Shown: positions 29,201 through 40,982 of the stretch, in pieces | How positions within the stretch are numbered: the stretch's first letter is position 1 | How the letters are laid out: every line of letters begins with the position of its first letter | The notes under the pieces: generated by a model | Seen by the model: only the letters and a program-made list of their open reading frames with translations | What the model was told of the DNA's origin: nothing | Databases searched by the model: none | Program-made: the position numbers and the translations under genes | Assembly: GCA_964057225.1 (NCBI GenBank) | Contig: OZ059898.1 | Coordinates: forward strand, 5,704,001 to 5,768,000 | Length of the DNA: 64,000 nucleotides | DNA from: Auanema rhodensis | Taxonomy: Eukaryota; Nematoda; Chromadorea; Rhabditida; Rhabditidae | Reading direction: 5' to 3'

Positions 29201-32200
29201 CCATGTGTAGCATGGCTTTGTTGTTATGCTCGGTAAGGAAGAATAGTAGCTTCTTTGATGATAAAAGCATGTTTCCTCAACATTTTCTTTGTACAGCTAC
29301 TACTTCTTTCTAATTAACTTCTATAGACTGATGTCTTACAGTCACTATTCATCTATTACCTTTCTATCAAACTTTTCTTAATAAGTAAACTGACAACATG
29401 AATTTACATTACCATTCAAAACAACACTAATTAAAATTTATTAATTTACTGTAATAATTAATTGGAAAAATGCTTGTGGTTAAAATAATTACAGTATTAT
29501 ACCATCATTTATAAAATTTATCCCCCCCCCCCTCATAACAAAGATAACATGTCAACATTTTTATTCCAGCTTCACCATACATCACAGCCGGATGGCCGTG
29601 GTGGTGGTTGCTTCTTCTTCTACTATTACTTCTTCTTTTAATTCTTCTCACCTGCTGTCTACTATGGTGTATTCAACGGTAATTTAGTTATACATATCTA
29701 ATTATATAATTATAACAACAAGGATCATGGACAAAAAGGGAACTTCATTATAAAATTATGTGATTCACATGCATGATTGTTTGATACTTTTACATATTTT
29801 CCATTCCATTTATTATATTAACAATTCATTTTCCATTTAAAAGTTTCCATAAACAGTAATAATCATTATATTTTAGACGATTCCGTTCTCGTAAAGAACA
29901 CCGTCGACTTGTAACCAATGGACAACATGTTCCACTTCTTAATGATGTAAGTATTAAATTATTATTATTGTGTATATTATAATTATTTGTTTTATTACCA
30001 AATTTTCATATTTTTCTTACAGGACAAGGCTATGGAAGCTAATTTACGATCATTGGAATCACGATTGGATAAAATGAGAGATGGAAGAGGTAAGACTTGT
30101 ATAGAGAAGAATGTATTGAAAATCTAAAGATGAAAGAAGAGGAGTGATGAGTTGACAAACTGAACACAAAAGGATTGACATTGAAATCAATAGCAAAAGT
30201 AAAAAAATTTGAATTGAAATAGTAAAAGAAATAATGAGAAAAGAAGATTGATCTATCTCTCGTTCCTTTATTACCTTAAACTATTGCCATTATTCATTTG
30301 AACTACTAAAACATGTTGATATTATTAGTTATGGAAATCTCTTTATAAAAAAGGGATTATAACCAAGTTTTTATGAAATATTTAATGTGTGAAAACGAAG
30401 ATCAAACTTGAAAAAGAAGTATATATGTTTATATGTATATGATGTCTGTGGTATAAAACGTATCTCGACCTCGACACCATTGCTGATATCAAAGAAGAAT
30501 GAATGAAAAAGAAAATAAAGATAAAGAGACTAATAGATCTTACTCTTTCCCTGTTGCCAATTTCAATCTGTGAACTTCATGTTCAATTCTCTTATTTGTA
30601 GTTTTCATATTAGTTGAAGAAAAAATTTATCAATTAGTTTGATTCTAATTATACAGATGAGAAACCGTTTAATATTGAAATAGTAATAGTTTTTGATATC
30701 ACTTTAAATAAAATATAAATAAACTATATATTTTATTATAAATAATAATTAAATTATAAAAACATTTTTATCTTAAATTATTAGAAATATTTTGGTTTTT
30801 AAACGATATGTTCTAAATTTAAAAAAAACTTTTCTCTCTGTTTATCAATCAGCCGGAATGTCAAGAAGTCCTTGAATATGTGGGTGTGGTCGACGACGTC
30901 GTTCATATTAGGCGCTTCATCGCATGTCGTAGTTGTCATCGTTTGTAGTATAGGGTCGAATTTTCAGAATCATTGTCTTTATTTATTTTCTCACAAACAT
31001 ACATACATCTATACATACATATAAAAGAAAGTTATAGTATGACAGGGGAGAAAAAGAAGGACATTTGAATGTATGTATATGTGTATCTGTATCTACACCT
31101 GCATATGTTTTTTTTAAAATATATATATAAATATATATAATTCTAAATATTTTAATATAAAAATAAATATATTATATATATAATTATAAAAAGAAGAACA
31201 ATGTGTACATACAGATCAGTACATATTTGACATAAATTAACGAAAATTAGTGTGAATATTTCATAATGAAGATCTTCGCATGTGAGAGATAGAGATAGTT
31301 CGATAGATGTTCAATGATTTTTCTGATATATTTCTTCTGATTACGACAAGAAGACATCACTTGGAAAATACTATAAATTAGCATTAAATTGGATCAGAAT
31401 GGTGTTAGATTAGAAGAAAAGAAATTTTTATCCATCATTCGATTGAATAAATTTGATTTTTAGGTTCAGGAGATTTTGAGGATGGTTACATGAAGGGATA
31501 CCGTGATGCAAACAAGCTTGGATCAGCTTCAGCCGCCAGAAGACGTATGGATGATGATTTCGGAGGTCGTGACGATCGTTTCCGTGAGGGATACAGTAAG
31601 GGTCTCAAGTACGTATCCTGTTATCGCTAGATTATAGCATATAATATGAATTATAAATTATCTTTGAATTGGTTTCAGGGACGCTGGAATGACTGGAATG
31701 TCGACTTCTATGCATAATTTGGCCAATAAGGGAGCATCTGCTGGCGGATACTCTGCTGGCTTTATGCAAGGATACAAGGTAAATAATGTAGAAAATATTA
31801 TTATTAATACAAAGATAATTACAGGATGGTGGTTCTGGAATCTTTGGTGACCGTGTAACTCCATCCCTCATTTCACGCTTGGATGACCAATATCCTGGTC
31901 AAGACGATTTCAAGCAAGGATATGTTGACGGCTTCAAGGAAGGAGCTGCTTCACGTACTGGTGAAAAGAGAGTAAGTTTTAAGAAATAAATAAATTGTTA
32001 TACTTCTTTTGTAGACATTCGAGGATTCTCGCCGTCTCCAACAATCTCTGACTGAGCTTACCGAGAGATTGACTTCTCTTGAGAAGACTAAGGGAGATGA
32101 GATTCACTCTACTAAAATCTACCACGTCTGTAAGTTGCAACTACTTTCTTTAGCACCAAGCTTTTACTTTTCGAAGTAACTCGATCTTACTTGAAATGTT

Positions 32201-33738
32201 TAGATAACCAACAACCAGAGGTGGCCTTCTCTTCTACTGGACAACAATTGGCTCATGAGTTAGAGCAATTGGAAAACACCTCTTCCAGAAGAAGCACAAT
32301 GAGAAGACATTATACTGTATGTTTAACAATATTTTGATAGAAATTATATTTTTTGTTTTTTAGCCTGGAGATTACTTGAAGTATGAATCTGAAGGAGAAG
32401 GATACAGTAGTCTTTCTCGTAACCGTCGATCATTGTCTGCATCTGCTCTTGCAAGAGGTATGTTTTCTGATCAATGAGAATTACAACAATAGATAGATAG
32501 TAAAACCAAAAACTCGGAACGGTTTGATGTGAATTCCACTAACCTTTACCATTTTCCTAATTTTTTTTTGACTTATAAACCTTTTATGAAATGCTCTAAT
32601 GACCTTTTAATGCATGTGTGTGGTATATTTCAGATAGCTCAGAACGACGTGACTCTGAAGCTCGGTCCCGACATGCCAGCGGCACAATGGGAAGCTCTTA
32701 CATCACCCGAGCTGCTGTAGATCGTCAAGGAACAGACACCTACTCTAAGAGATACAATTATCGATCACGCTCTGATGTAGGAAGTCCACGTCGTTATGCC
32801 AGTCAAACTCTTTTGGACGGCAGTCGACCAGGACCCAGCACACCACATGCTCGACGTGATGCTCTTCATACACTTCAAAAGGAGTTAGATACTCTTAGTA
32901 GATCTCCAGACAGAGCTACACCACGTGGATATCTATCTGATAACAATCAATATGATACCGTACGTAGTCGAGCTCGTGGCCAAGGATATTCTAACTACGA
33001 CTACGGTAAAACTACTTTCATACAATAATAATAACTGATTTTTTGTTTTGTTGTGGAAATAATGACTTTTTTACTTAAAACATAATACATAGCATGATAG
33101 TTTTGAAATAGAATTATTGACTTTTTTAATTTTTTTCTTGATTAATAGTTTAAAACCGATATTGAGTATGCGTGTGTGTATTGAGCATGATTTGGACTCT
33201 TTCAGATTCTTATTCTTCTTCTCGTCAGCATGAAGTTAGACAGACAACATCTTCAGCTGTAAATAATGCTGGAGCAAGTGGAGCAACTACGCAAGCTGTT
33301 AGATATCCACCATCCTCAAAAGCTAAAGGTTTGTAATACTAATTGTGTGTTCTGCATGTGTGTGTATATATAAATGTTCCATTTATATACCTTTCCAAGA
33401 TTTTATTAATAAAAATTAAGAACATTTGAATGGAAAGATGATTTATTCATTTCAAATTTTTAAAACTTTTAGAATCAGCTGGAGATGAATCTGGTCGGTG
33501 GGCTGATGATCTCATAGAGATCGTTTCTGAACCAATGAATAAAACATTGGACAGAATGAAGAAATTTAGCAGCTCTACTGCAAACGTTGGTAAGTCAACT
33601 TTTAAAATATCAAACTGATATTCAAAGCTTTATGATTTGAGTCACTTCTAATTTTTAATTATAGAAGGCGGTGGAAGCAGTGGAGCAACTCATGAAGTCA
33701 CTGTAAAGAGTGAGGAAAGGACTACCCAATATAGTTAA
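11177..33738 (+). CDS. let-805: LET-805 / myotactin, giant FN3 transmembrane adhesion protein
   Basis: Orthologue of the nematode epidermal protein that ties muscle and epidermis together at fibrous organelles. Exons read as: 11177-11240, 12733-12807, 12855-12979, 13021-13150, 13197-13407, 13470-13546, 13732-14174, 14220-14501, 14549-14658, 14707-14780, 14899-14982, 15034-15136, 15235-15388, 15450-15519, 15743-15867, 15910-16111, 16157-16365, 16417-16486, 16779-16904, 17450-17585, 17634-17913, 17955-18154, 18200-18317, 18365-19035, 19081-19240, 19287-19508, 19556-20152, 20220-23011, 23058-25947, 25994-26628, 26677-26824, 27232-27361, then 29127-29232 or 29570-29678, 29877-29946, 30023-30089, 31464-31608, 31679-31778, 31825-31971, 32015-32129, 32204-32316, 32364-32457, 32634-33005, 33206-33328, 33473-33589, 33665-33738. 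With the first TM exon the sum is 13356 nt, an open frame of 4452 codons including the stop. Order: signal peptide (residues 1-21), about 30 FN3 domains, TM near residue 3920, tail of about 510 residues. As I recall, C. elegans LET-805 has nearly the same length. The least certain joins are at 12807/12855 and around 14982-15235. Confidence 0.93.
11241..12732 (+). other. let-805 intron 1
   Basis: A 1.49 kb intron, long for this gene. It holds no coding exon that I can see. It contains a small perfect 6-bp hairpin at 11379-11395 (AGTGCC/GGCACT, 5-nt loop) in a GC-richer patch. Long first introns often carry enhancers, but nothing here proves it. Confidence 0.6.
16779..16904 (+). CDS. let-805: let-805 exon 19, basic linker with furin-type site
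   Basis: This exon does not look like FN3. It encodes a His/Arg-rich stretch holding LRRSKRT, which fits the proprotein convertase consensus R-x-K/R-R, followed by a Cys-containing segment (VCDPRIDFWCRG). It begins and ends in phase 1 and is 126 nt long, so it could be skipped without a frameshift. It sits near residue 880, between the N-terminal FN3 group and the main FN3 array. Confidence 0.75.
17450..26824 (+). CDS. let-805: let-805 main FN3 array with six-domain super-repeat
   Basis: This is a continuous array of FN3 domains with the usual core Trp (SW.PP), the Tyr/Leu pair (GL.P.T.Y) and G.W.S ends. Exons 28 and 29 alone encode about 1890 residues without interruption. Domains fall into recurring types in fixed order. 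One type starts with Cys-x-x-P-x-x-P-P and has a second Cys in a W-x-C motif; it starts near 17779, 18508, 20541, 22378 and 23953. The paired Cys positions suggest a disulphide, and several other domain types carry their own Cys pair. Confidence 0.85.
26825..27231 (+). other. let-805 intron (407 bp)
   Basis: AT-rich intron between the exons ending at 26824 and starting at 27232. I see nothing else in it. Confidence 0.7.
28415..28501. repeat. GA-rich microsatellite in let-805 intron
   Basis: Imperfect (GA)n with AAAG interruptions, immediately before a GC-rich block (28502-28598). Confidence 0.9.
28502..28598 (+). other. GC-rich exon-like block in let-805 intron
   Basis: An abrupt GC-rich island within AT-rich intron. 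From the AG at 28500-28501 to CG|GTACGT at 28598 it is open in the let-805 phase (1 in, 2 out), the same phases as the two TM exons, and encodes about 32 residues with no membrane segment. Against it being an exon, the acceptor is preceded by (GA)n instead of a pyrimidine tract. It may be a third alternative exon giving a non-membrane form, or a conserved non-coding element. Confidence 0.3.
29127..29232 (+). CDS. let-805: let-805 transmembrane exon, version A
   Basis: Acceptor TTCTAG at 29126, donor CG|GTAAGG. It encodes DVRSFWQRVPWWW and then a hydrophobic span (IIPLLVTLCILLPCVAWLCC) ending in Tyr-Ala-Arg. Entry phase 1 and exit phase 2 match version B at 29570. The product is a single-pass membrane anchor directly after the last extracellular exon (27232-27361) and before the basic cytoplasmic start RRFRSRKEHRR. 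Confidence 0.8.
29522..29532. repeat. Poly-C tract (11 C)
   Basis: Uninterrupted run of 11 C just upstream of TM exon B. Confidence 0.9.
29570..29678 (+). CDS. let-805: let-805 transmembrane exon, version B
   Basis: Acceptor TTCCAG, donor CG|GTAATT. It encodes SPYITAGWPWWW followed by an unusually Leu-rich span of about 17 residues, then TCCLLWCIQR. It shares the P-W-W-W motif and both phases with version A, so the two are duplicated, probably mutually exclusive exons. Using both together would shift the frame, because A exits in phase 2 and B needs phase 1 on entry. Confidence 0.8.
30090..31463 (+). other. let-805 intron (1.37 kb)
   Basis: AT-rich intron in the tail-coding region. It contains a GC-richer patch at about 30850-30960 and AT/TATA-rich sequence at 31110-31190. 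I see no coding exon. Confidence 0.6.
31464..33738 (+). CDS. let-805: let-805 cytoplasmic tail exons
   Basis: Ten exons encode the cytoplasmic region. The first part has four copies of a Gly-Tyr motif of the form G-Y-x-x-G (DGYMKGYRDA, REGYSKGLKDA, GGYSAGFMQGYKDG, QGYVDGFKEGA). Next come a predicted coiled segment (SLTELTERLTSLEK), a Ser/Arg-rich disordered stretch and a Gly/Ser-rich C-terminus ending in QYS. If the donor at 33005 is not used, translation stops at 33028 with the alternative end GKTTFIQ. The low-complexity tail fits a docking region for cytoskeletal linkers, which is inference. Confidence 0.85.
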
Positions 33739-34134
33739 CCCTCTAGATTTCATTAAACATTATACAATTATAAATATCATCCAACATAATTGAAATCTTT
33801 CACTAAATTTTTATTAACTAGCTAGAATTACATATGTAAAAATTTTTTTTCTAGTTGTATTTTCTACACAAATATGTTCAGATCATAATTTTTGAAATAT
33901 GAGTTTATGTTTTAATTTTTTTTTTAAATATATATATAAATATATATATTTACCTAACTACTGTAAGGATGAAACTAAGAATACTCGGTGTAGCAGCCAA
34001 ATAGTAAATTTCAAATATATAAAATTATTACCAAGAGCTGTCAATTTTATATTAAAACATACTAGAGTTTTTAAATTTTTTTGCCATCTGTTGTGGTGTC
34101 TTGTAATTCTTTTATACGATTCTCTTCTTACTTT

Positions 34135-34140
34135 AATAAA
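34135..34140 (+). terminator. Candidate let-805 polyadenylation signal
   Basis: AATAAA about 400 bp after the stop codon. It is the first clear canonical hexamer I noticed downstream, but in AT-rich DNA this motif is common. Confidence 0.3.
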
Positions 34141-35775
34141 TTGAGATTTTAACTATTTGTTATAATTTGAATATATTATATAATAATAAGAATAATACAT
34201 ATACACAAAAATAAACAAAGAAATATTGATATATTAGAACAAAAAATTATAATATACTTCAAATATTATAACAGAATATGATTAATACATTTAACTATTA
34301 TATTCATACTGATTTTTGTTTTTTTTTATTTTATTTGAAAGAATATTTGAATGAGTAATCACTGAATATATGAATCTATCATGCATATATAATATATAAG
34401 ATTATCAGTAAATTTTAATTTTTAGTTTAGCAAATTAAAAAAATTAAATCATTTGTTCCTTACTTTTATTTCGGTCAAATCATCTATTACATCACAGCCT
34501 TGATTTTATTGGTTAGATTCAATTCATTTAATATCATACATACATATAGTATGTTTGTAATATAATTGTATTACTATCTTTAAAACTTCAAATTATTAAT
34601 GTTTCAAGTATATTTTTTTTAGTTTTCATTCTATTATCTTTGATTAATTTTTTACTGAAACTTACATCAAACATCTATCTTTCCTTTTTTTTTTGTTTCA
34701 ATAAGGAAGTACATTGAATCATTTCATGAATAATTCTAGATATTGTTTTTTTTACACAACTTCCCCATTTTTTTCAACAAAAAAAAGTTATAACTTGATT
34801 ATATATTAGTAAGTCATCTTTATCATTATGAATAAAAGATTTTTCATATGATATTATGTATATATCAAGAGTTTCAATAGAATTCTATGAAGAATTTTGA
34901 TTAAAGTGAGCGTCACATTTTGGACATATGATATGTTCATTCTATTATTTTTGCTGATGAACATGTGCATTCGAATATTTTCGCTGATATAGGCTTTGAT
35001 CTACAAATCTCTTTATTATACAAATGAGTGTATATGACGAAGTTATATAAAAAATGTTTAATGAAGTCGATGAGATTGTTATATTATCAAATATCAATGT
35101 GCAAAATCAGGATTTTGTCTAATTCGTATTTATAAATATTACATATATCTATGTTAATGACGTAAAATTTCGTTAATCTGACGAAGTAATTAAATTTTTC
35201 GTTGAAAAATAAATTTGTTATAAGGTTTTTTTCGTTCATCATATATAATATATATGATATATTTATATATATATATATATATAATACATATCATATGTAA
35301 TTTAAAGAGTAAAATATATATAAAATAGTTATAACTATACATATATATTTATATATATATTTATATTGTATATAATAAAAAACTCTAACGTTTATTCATA
35401 TATTTGTAGACTTAATCATTAGTATTATTATAAACAAAATTATATTATTTGATATCAAACAGGTCAACGGTTAGCTTTGCCACTGATATGAATCTGTCTG
35501 GTTTTGGCATGGTTCGTTAACTGATTACAAATGCTGACTTGTCTTGTGACTTTGCACAATTAAAGTTATATTGGATAACACTGTTTAGATTGTACAAGGT
35601 TAATAACTAAGTTTTTTTGAATGATAACCTTCCTCTCTCTGGGCCGTCGGACATCATACAATACTGACCCTAAGTGACCTTAGTTAGCGAGAGTAAAAGT
35701 GCATTCTTTTGGGTTGAAGATGTAACAAGCCTTAAACGAAATCTTGATCGAATCATGTTCATCTCTCTTGTTCTA

Positions 35776-35778
35776 TTT

Positions 35779-35826
<48 letters not shown>
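35776..35826. repeat. CT microsatellite
   Basis: (CT)n of about 22 units followed by CTAT/CTTT variants. Confidence 0.9.
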
Positions 35827-35830
<4 letters not shown>

Positions 35831-36455
35831 ATCTATTTATCTATCTCTTTCTCTCTCTATCTCTCTTTCACCTTATTAACCTATCCGCACTTTTTTGAAT
35901 AATCCTCAAGTTCATAAATTTCTATCCTCTGCTCTGCTTTAGCTGATCTAATCATAAATCGTACAAGCTCATTAAGCATAGGATAGCAACCTTGGTAGCG
36001 AACACAAACGAGAAAAAGGATTATCAGTTCTTTCGTCTTTTAAAGGAATTTCGCTGCCAGAAAATCTCACAACAAGAATTTGACACAATATTGTCTCCCT
36101 TACGTGTATGATATGCTTCTGGTATCCTACATTCTGTGAATCTCTGTCGGCGTTTCCGTCATTGGCGCCATAGAAGATTTAGAGCTACCATATGTGAATG
36201 TATCAGCTATCAGAATCCATCAGCCAGCAATACAGTGATGGAGATGAAGTAGAAAAGTTGAAAGGAAAGGTCAACTGTCCCTAAAATCTGGCATTGCCCT
36301 TTTGACTAGTCTTTTCTTCATATCTTGCAATCTTCTATTAACTGTACCACTCTCTCCCTCTTTCCTTCGTTTTCTTTTTTAATTCTCTCGCTTTCTCTCT
36401 TTTCTACTCTCCCCCACCTTTTTTTGTCCCTCTCTTCCAACCTCTTTTTTGCAAA

Positions 36456-36462
<7 letters not shown>

Positions 36463-36503
<41 letters not shown>
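36463..36503. repeat. CT microsatellite
   Basis: Pure (CT)n of about 20 units after a short C run. Confidence 0.9.
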
Positions 36504-36507
<4 letters not shown>

Positions 36508-37818
36508 CTTTCAATCTCCCTTCTCTCTCCCTTAAGAACGTATACACATACATATTTCATGTAAAATAACGAATTATATATAATCATTGTTACGGATGTT
36601 TCTTGTTTTTCTAAACAGATCACGAACCCCTACCTATAATATGCTTGACCTTGTTCTTTTTCTTTCTTCATGCCTTCGAGTAGACCAATCTGGCCTCCAT
36701 GTTCCCACAATTCCTATTGCCAGCTTTCATGCACGTAAAGCCTATTTCATCTGAATTACACAAAAATTGAAGATAATAACATAAAATCAAATTTGAAATT
36801 TGAAATATGAAATATATAAAAACAAGTGTTCAATCACATTTACTATTTTCAATTATATTTTTGAAAATTTGATGTCTGAATCATTTTGATCTTACTATCT
36901 TTTCAACTGATCAGGGATAATCATACTATGGTTAAATTAATTTTTAATTTCAAAAAATATATGTCCCATGTTGATGTATAATGAAACAAGTATAACATGT
37001 ACCTGTTATGTACCTGCTGATGATGTTCATGTGTCAATCCAACAAAGAATTCTTTGATGTTATAACCTATTTTGAGCAAACTGCTGAGATATGTATTAGT
37101 ATTTGTTATGTAACATAAACTATTGTTGTGAGAATTGTTTTATTTGATTATATATATTCAAATTATATTATTTTAACCTTATATTCAACTAAGGTAACTA
37201 TTTAAACCGCTTGTTTAAAGATAACTCAAAAATGTCAGTTTTTTCATGTTTCTCTGCCCTTTTTGCTATATTAAGCAAGTCACATGTGAACTTTCTATGA
37301 ATCTGTTTTTAAAAAAAAATCGTTTGCTGCTATTGTTCTGTAATCAAAAAGCACATACATAGATCGCAGATTCCCAGACTGACTCAGGCGACGTGAAGGC
37401 GCGCAGACTGTCTGACTCGTTTGTTCGAAAACTTGGTTCAAAAGGTTCGCCATGTAATGCATTAAAGCTGTAATCTTTTTCATAAAATTAAAAAAACAAA
37501 AATAAATAAAACAAAAAAAAACCTTAATTTCTATTTTCTTAATGTAATTCAATAAATAAGATTATTTATTTATTTTTTCACGCACATTATAGTAAAATAC
37601 AAAATAAAATTCAAAGAACTTTCTCGTCAAGGTAATTTGACTAAGGCAGATAAAGACAATTTGTTAATTTTTGAATAGCCTTTGTACTTAGCTAAGACTC
37701 GAAACGTCGTGTGGACAATCCTTGAAGGTCGAGCAATTTGAAAAATGATCCAAAAAGTAGATCCCCTTCATCTTCTTTCTCTATTTGCATCCACCTTCAA
37801 TTTTCTATGTCATATATG

Positions 37819-37828
37819 CCCCCCCCCC
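37819..37828. repeat. Poly-C tract (10 C)
   Basis: Uninterrupted run of 10 C within a pyrimidine-rich stretch. Confidence 0.85.
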
Positions 37829-40775
37829 TCTCCCTCCATCTTCAAACATTTTTTTTGAAATACCTCTTTAACTTTTAAATATGCTTCTACCTAAGTACAT
37901 ATATGCTATATATGTGTGTCAAGGTATAATATCATTTTTAACTATGAATACTATATACTGAAAAAATAATTATAAATTTAAAAACAAAATAGATAAATAT
38001 CAAGTTTAACAATTTCTAGACATATAACAGACATCATTTCAAAATCTATTTATAGAAAAATCCGTTTTGAATCTTCTTTTTTTGAGGAGACAAGGAAAGA
38101 GAATCTCTATATGCGACTACTTTAATCCCTGGCTTCTATTCGATAGCAAAATTCATAAATGAGAAATTCGTGTAGATTTATGATCGACTTAGTTTTTTCT
38201 CTACTGAAGATAATTAAAATATCATGAATACTACGTGTTTCTTATCCAATAATATACTCTGTATTTATGTGATGCAATCAGATACAAAATGAAATGATGA
38301 TGAAAATCCGGCAAAAACCAGACAAATCTACTCTTTGTTCATTGTTATTACAAATATAATAAATAGATAGAATAATTAACTTTGTTTATATGCATAATAG
38401 ATATTTGCAAATTATCAACATGTATATATCTACAAATATATATATTATTTAACTTTATGCAAAAATCTAAATTTAGAAATAATGATAGATCTCAACTGTC
38501 TGGAATTCACAACACTTTAGTCCCAATCATACATATGTGTATGTATTCGAGTGAATTTCTCATTTCCTTTTCCTGCAGTTGGCTGGCTGTTGCTACTTAT
38601 GACGATAGCTATTGGCGATGTTTCTCCTACATGATTGTTGGCCCAGATTCCATGGTTTTATCATATGACTGATTGTCAATCTTAATGTATGCTATATGCT
38701 ATCAACTTAATATAGTCATCCGGTAAAAGAATAATAGCTGAAAGTGATACTTCAAACAATTTTTTTTAGGTTCTCTCAAATAAAAGACCAATTTGCTCTC
38801 TAAATCTATATAGTTCTCCCTCTTTCTCTATTTTTTATCAATCACACATTTAGCTTGTTGCCATTTCCCTGTTTTCTTTATTTTCTCTGTATTCCCCCAT
38901 CCCCCTTTCCCCTCATCTTTCTCTCTCTTTCTCTCAAATAACACTGCTTAATCTCTTTCTCGAAATCTCCTATCTCTTTTCAATTTTGTTACCTCTTCAA
39001 TGGCTATTCTCTAAATCTTTATCCAATTTTATCTTTTTTCTGATATATTTCTTTTATTATGCGTGATTTCTTAACATTTTCATCATCAATAGTAACGGCT
39101 AACTAGAATATCTGTCGTCGGGTCAATCGCGAAAAAAACCTTCTTCGTCAACCTTAGCTTTCACTTTGTTCCAGAATTCTGTATCTATTACTATGATTTG
39201 CGTAAACTTATTTTTTAGCTCATTCATCTATGCCCCCTTACCTTCGAACTATTGCGAAATAAACAAGAATTTCAGGACTTCTGGATTTTACACTGGCTAT
39301 ATAGAATTACCCCAAAGATAGGCAAAAAAATTTTAAATGCATTCGAACTGTGCCGGATCTTTTATCCCGAAATCATGTGCCCTTCAATATATAGGACTCA
39401 CGGGGTTCTGAAAGAAAAGAAAAACCATATACGCCAACATAGTCATCAAGACTGTTAATGACTGGCGCCAGTATCAATCCGGAAATTGACGAACGAGGCA
39501 CATAGTTGACGAATACTTCATGCCGGCAACATAAAAAGAAAAGAAAAAAAGATGCTGAGTACGGTAGCCACATCGCTACGTAAGAAATGGGGAAGAAAAT
39601 GATCATTGACGACAACGATGGCTATAATTCTAACTTCCAACAAGCTGGCCTAGCCACTGAAAATCCGATGCCAAGTAGAGGTTCTTTTCATAGGCGATTA
39701 CGAGGCCGATTAGCAAATGCGATGCGTCGTTTTCCAATAACTTCACCGTTTTTTCAAAAACGTTGATCGTTTTCTTTTGCTCAGCCTTCGCAGCAATTCT
39801 TTTCTTGTTTCCACTCCAGTAGTGTCTTCGCTCTACTACTTTTGCACTGTTCGCTATATTTTCATTGGAATCTGTATTCTTTCTTATTATGGAATTCTTT
39901 TTCTTCCTTCACTTCCTCTTTTAAATTTTTTTCAAATCGTCATATCGTCATCTTCTTCTATTGCCTATTTCACCCCTTCATGCCATAGGTCTCTCTGTCC
40001 TTTCATAAAGAAAAAAGAACTTTTTTCCTAGTATAGCACCACTACAAAAGAAAAAAACATTTTAGCTCAACTGAAAATTCATTATAATGTCCAACTACCC
40101 GCGCAATTTCGAATTAGAAACAATAACGAAAAGACAAATGAAATGCTTTGAGAGCAGTCGAATGGAATGGCTGGTGTGACAGACAACAAGTAAGGCAGAT
40201 GTCTTCAAAACTAAAGAAACATAAAATATAAAAGTACAAATATATTGTTTATTCTTTTTCATTAAGTAAATATGTTAATAGACTTTCAAATAGAATACAT
40301 TTTAAAAAATTCAATTGGTTCAGACATTGAATAGATCAAAGCTATCCTGCTACATCTAGCGGAGGACAGCTGCTTCTCACATCATTAAGTGAAGAAATCG
40401 TACAACATTATATAAATCTCATCCCATATAATAATTTTTTGGAAAATGTTTTACTAATATTTACATCAAATTATTTGATACGTTTGATAATAAGTACATA
40501 GAATGTATTTGGTTTATTTTCTTCTATCACCACCTTGACAATGTTTCCACGTCATAATTCCTAGATTCAAACTGGTGCTAGTATATAGTCTGTTTTGAGC
40601 CCCTCCTTCGTGTCCCTCTCTATCTTCCTCTTTTTCTCTCTATTTCTCTCCTTTTCTATCTATTGATATCTCTCTATCGGTTTCTCTCTTGTACTCCTAA
40701 TTTGCTTCCCCTTTGCTCCAGTTTGACGACTCTGTTTGCTGATTAAATCTTACCAAAGATAAGTTATGATAATAC

Positions 40776-40982
40776 ATGCTACTTAAGATTTTCAATGTTG
40801 AATTTCATAGATACAGCATATTTCTCTTGTTTGCCTTGAATCTGATATACTGTACTGTCCCTGAAGTTTGTCACCAAGCATGTACACATGCTATCGAAAA
40901 AAAGTGTTGTAACCCGGAAAGAAAAATGAAAAGCATAGTCGAAATGGCACAAAGATTTAAAAAAAAAGCAAGACATGAATGA
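40776..40982 (+). CDS. Candidate small secreted Cys-containing peptide
   Basis: A 68-residue frame that I do not recognise. Residues 14-27 form a hydrophobic core (YSIFLLFALNLIYCTV), preceded by a short basic N-terminus, so it could be a signal peptide. The remaining 40 or so residues are hydrophilic and basic with the pattern C-x3-C-x7-C-C (VCHQACTHAIEKKCC) and several Lys/Arg pairs. The codons read more like a gene than the flanking AT-rich sequence. An intron acceptor-like TTTCATAG lies inside the frame, so the first codons may be wrong. There is no family match from memory, and chance is possible. Confidence 0.35.
   Translation: MLLKIFNVEFHRYSIFLLFALNLIYCTVPEVCHQACTHAIEKKCCNPERKMKSIVEMAQRFKKKARHE

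Larger units (their letters stand above)
33739..40775. other. Non-coding interval after let-805
   Basis: Seven kilobases with no gene I can support. The first part is the presumed let-805 3' UTR, followed by very AT-rich DNA with TATA repeats (35240-35370), CT microsatellites and a poly-C tract. A GC-richer patch lies at 37370-37440. Short open frames here are AT-rich or repeat-derived. Confidence 0.6.
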
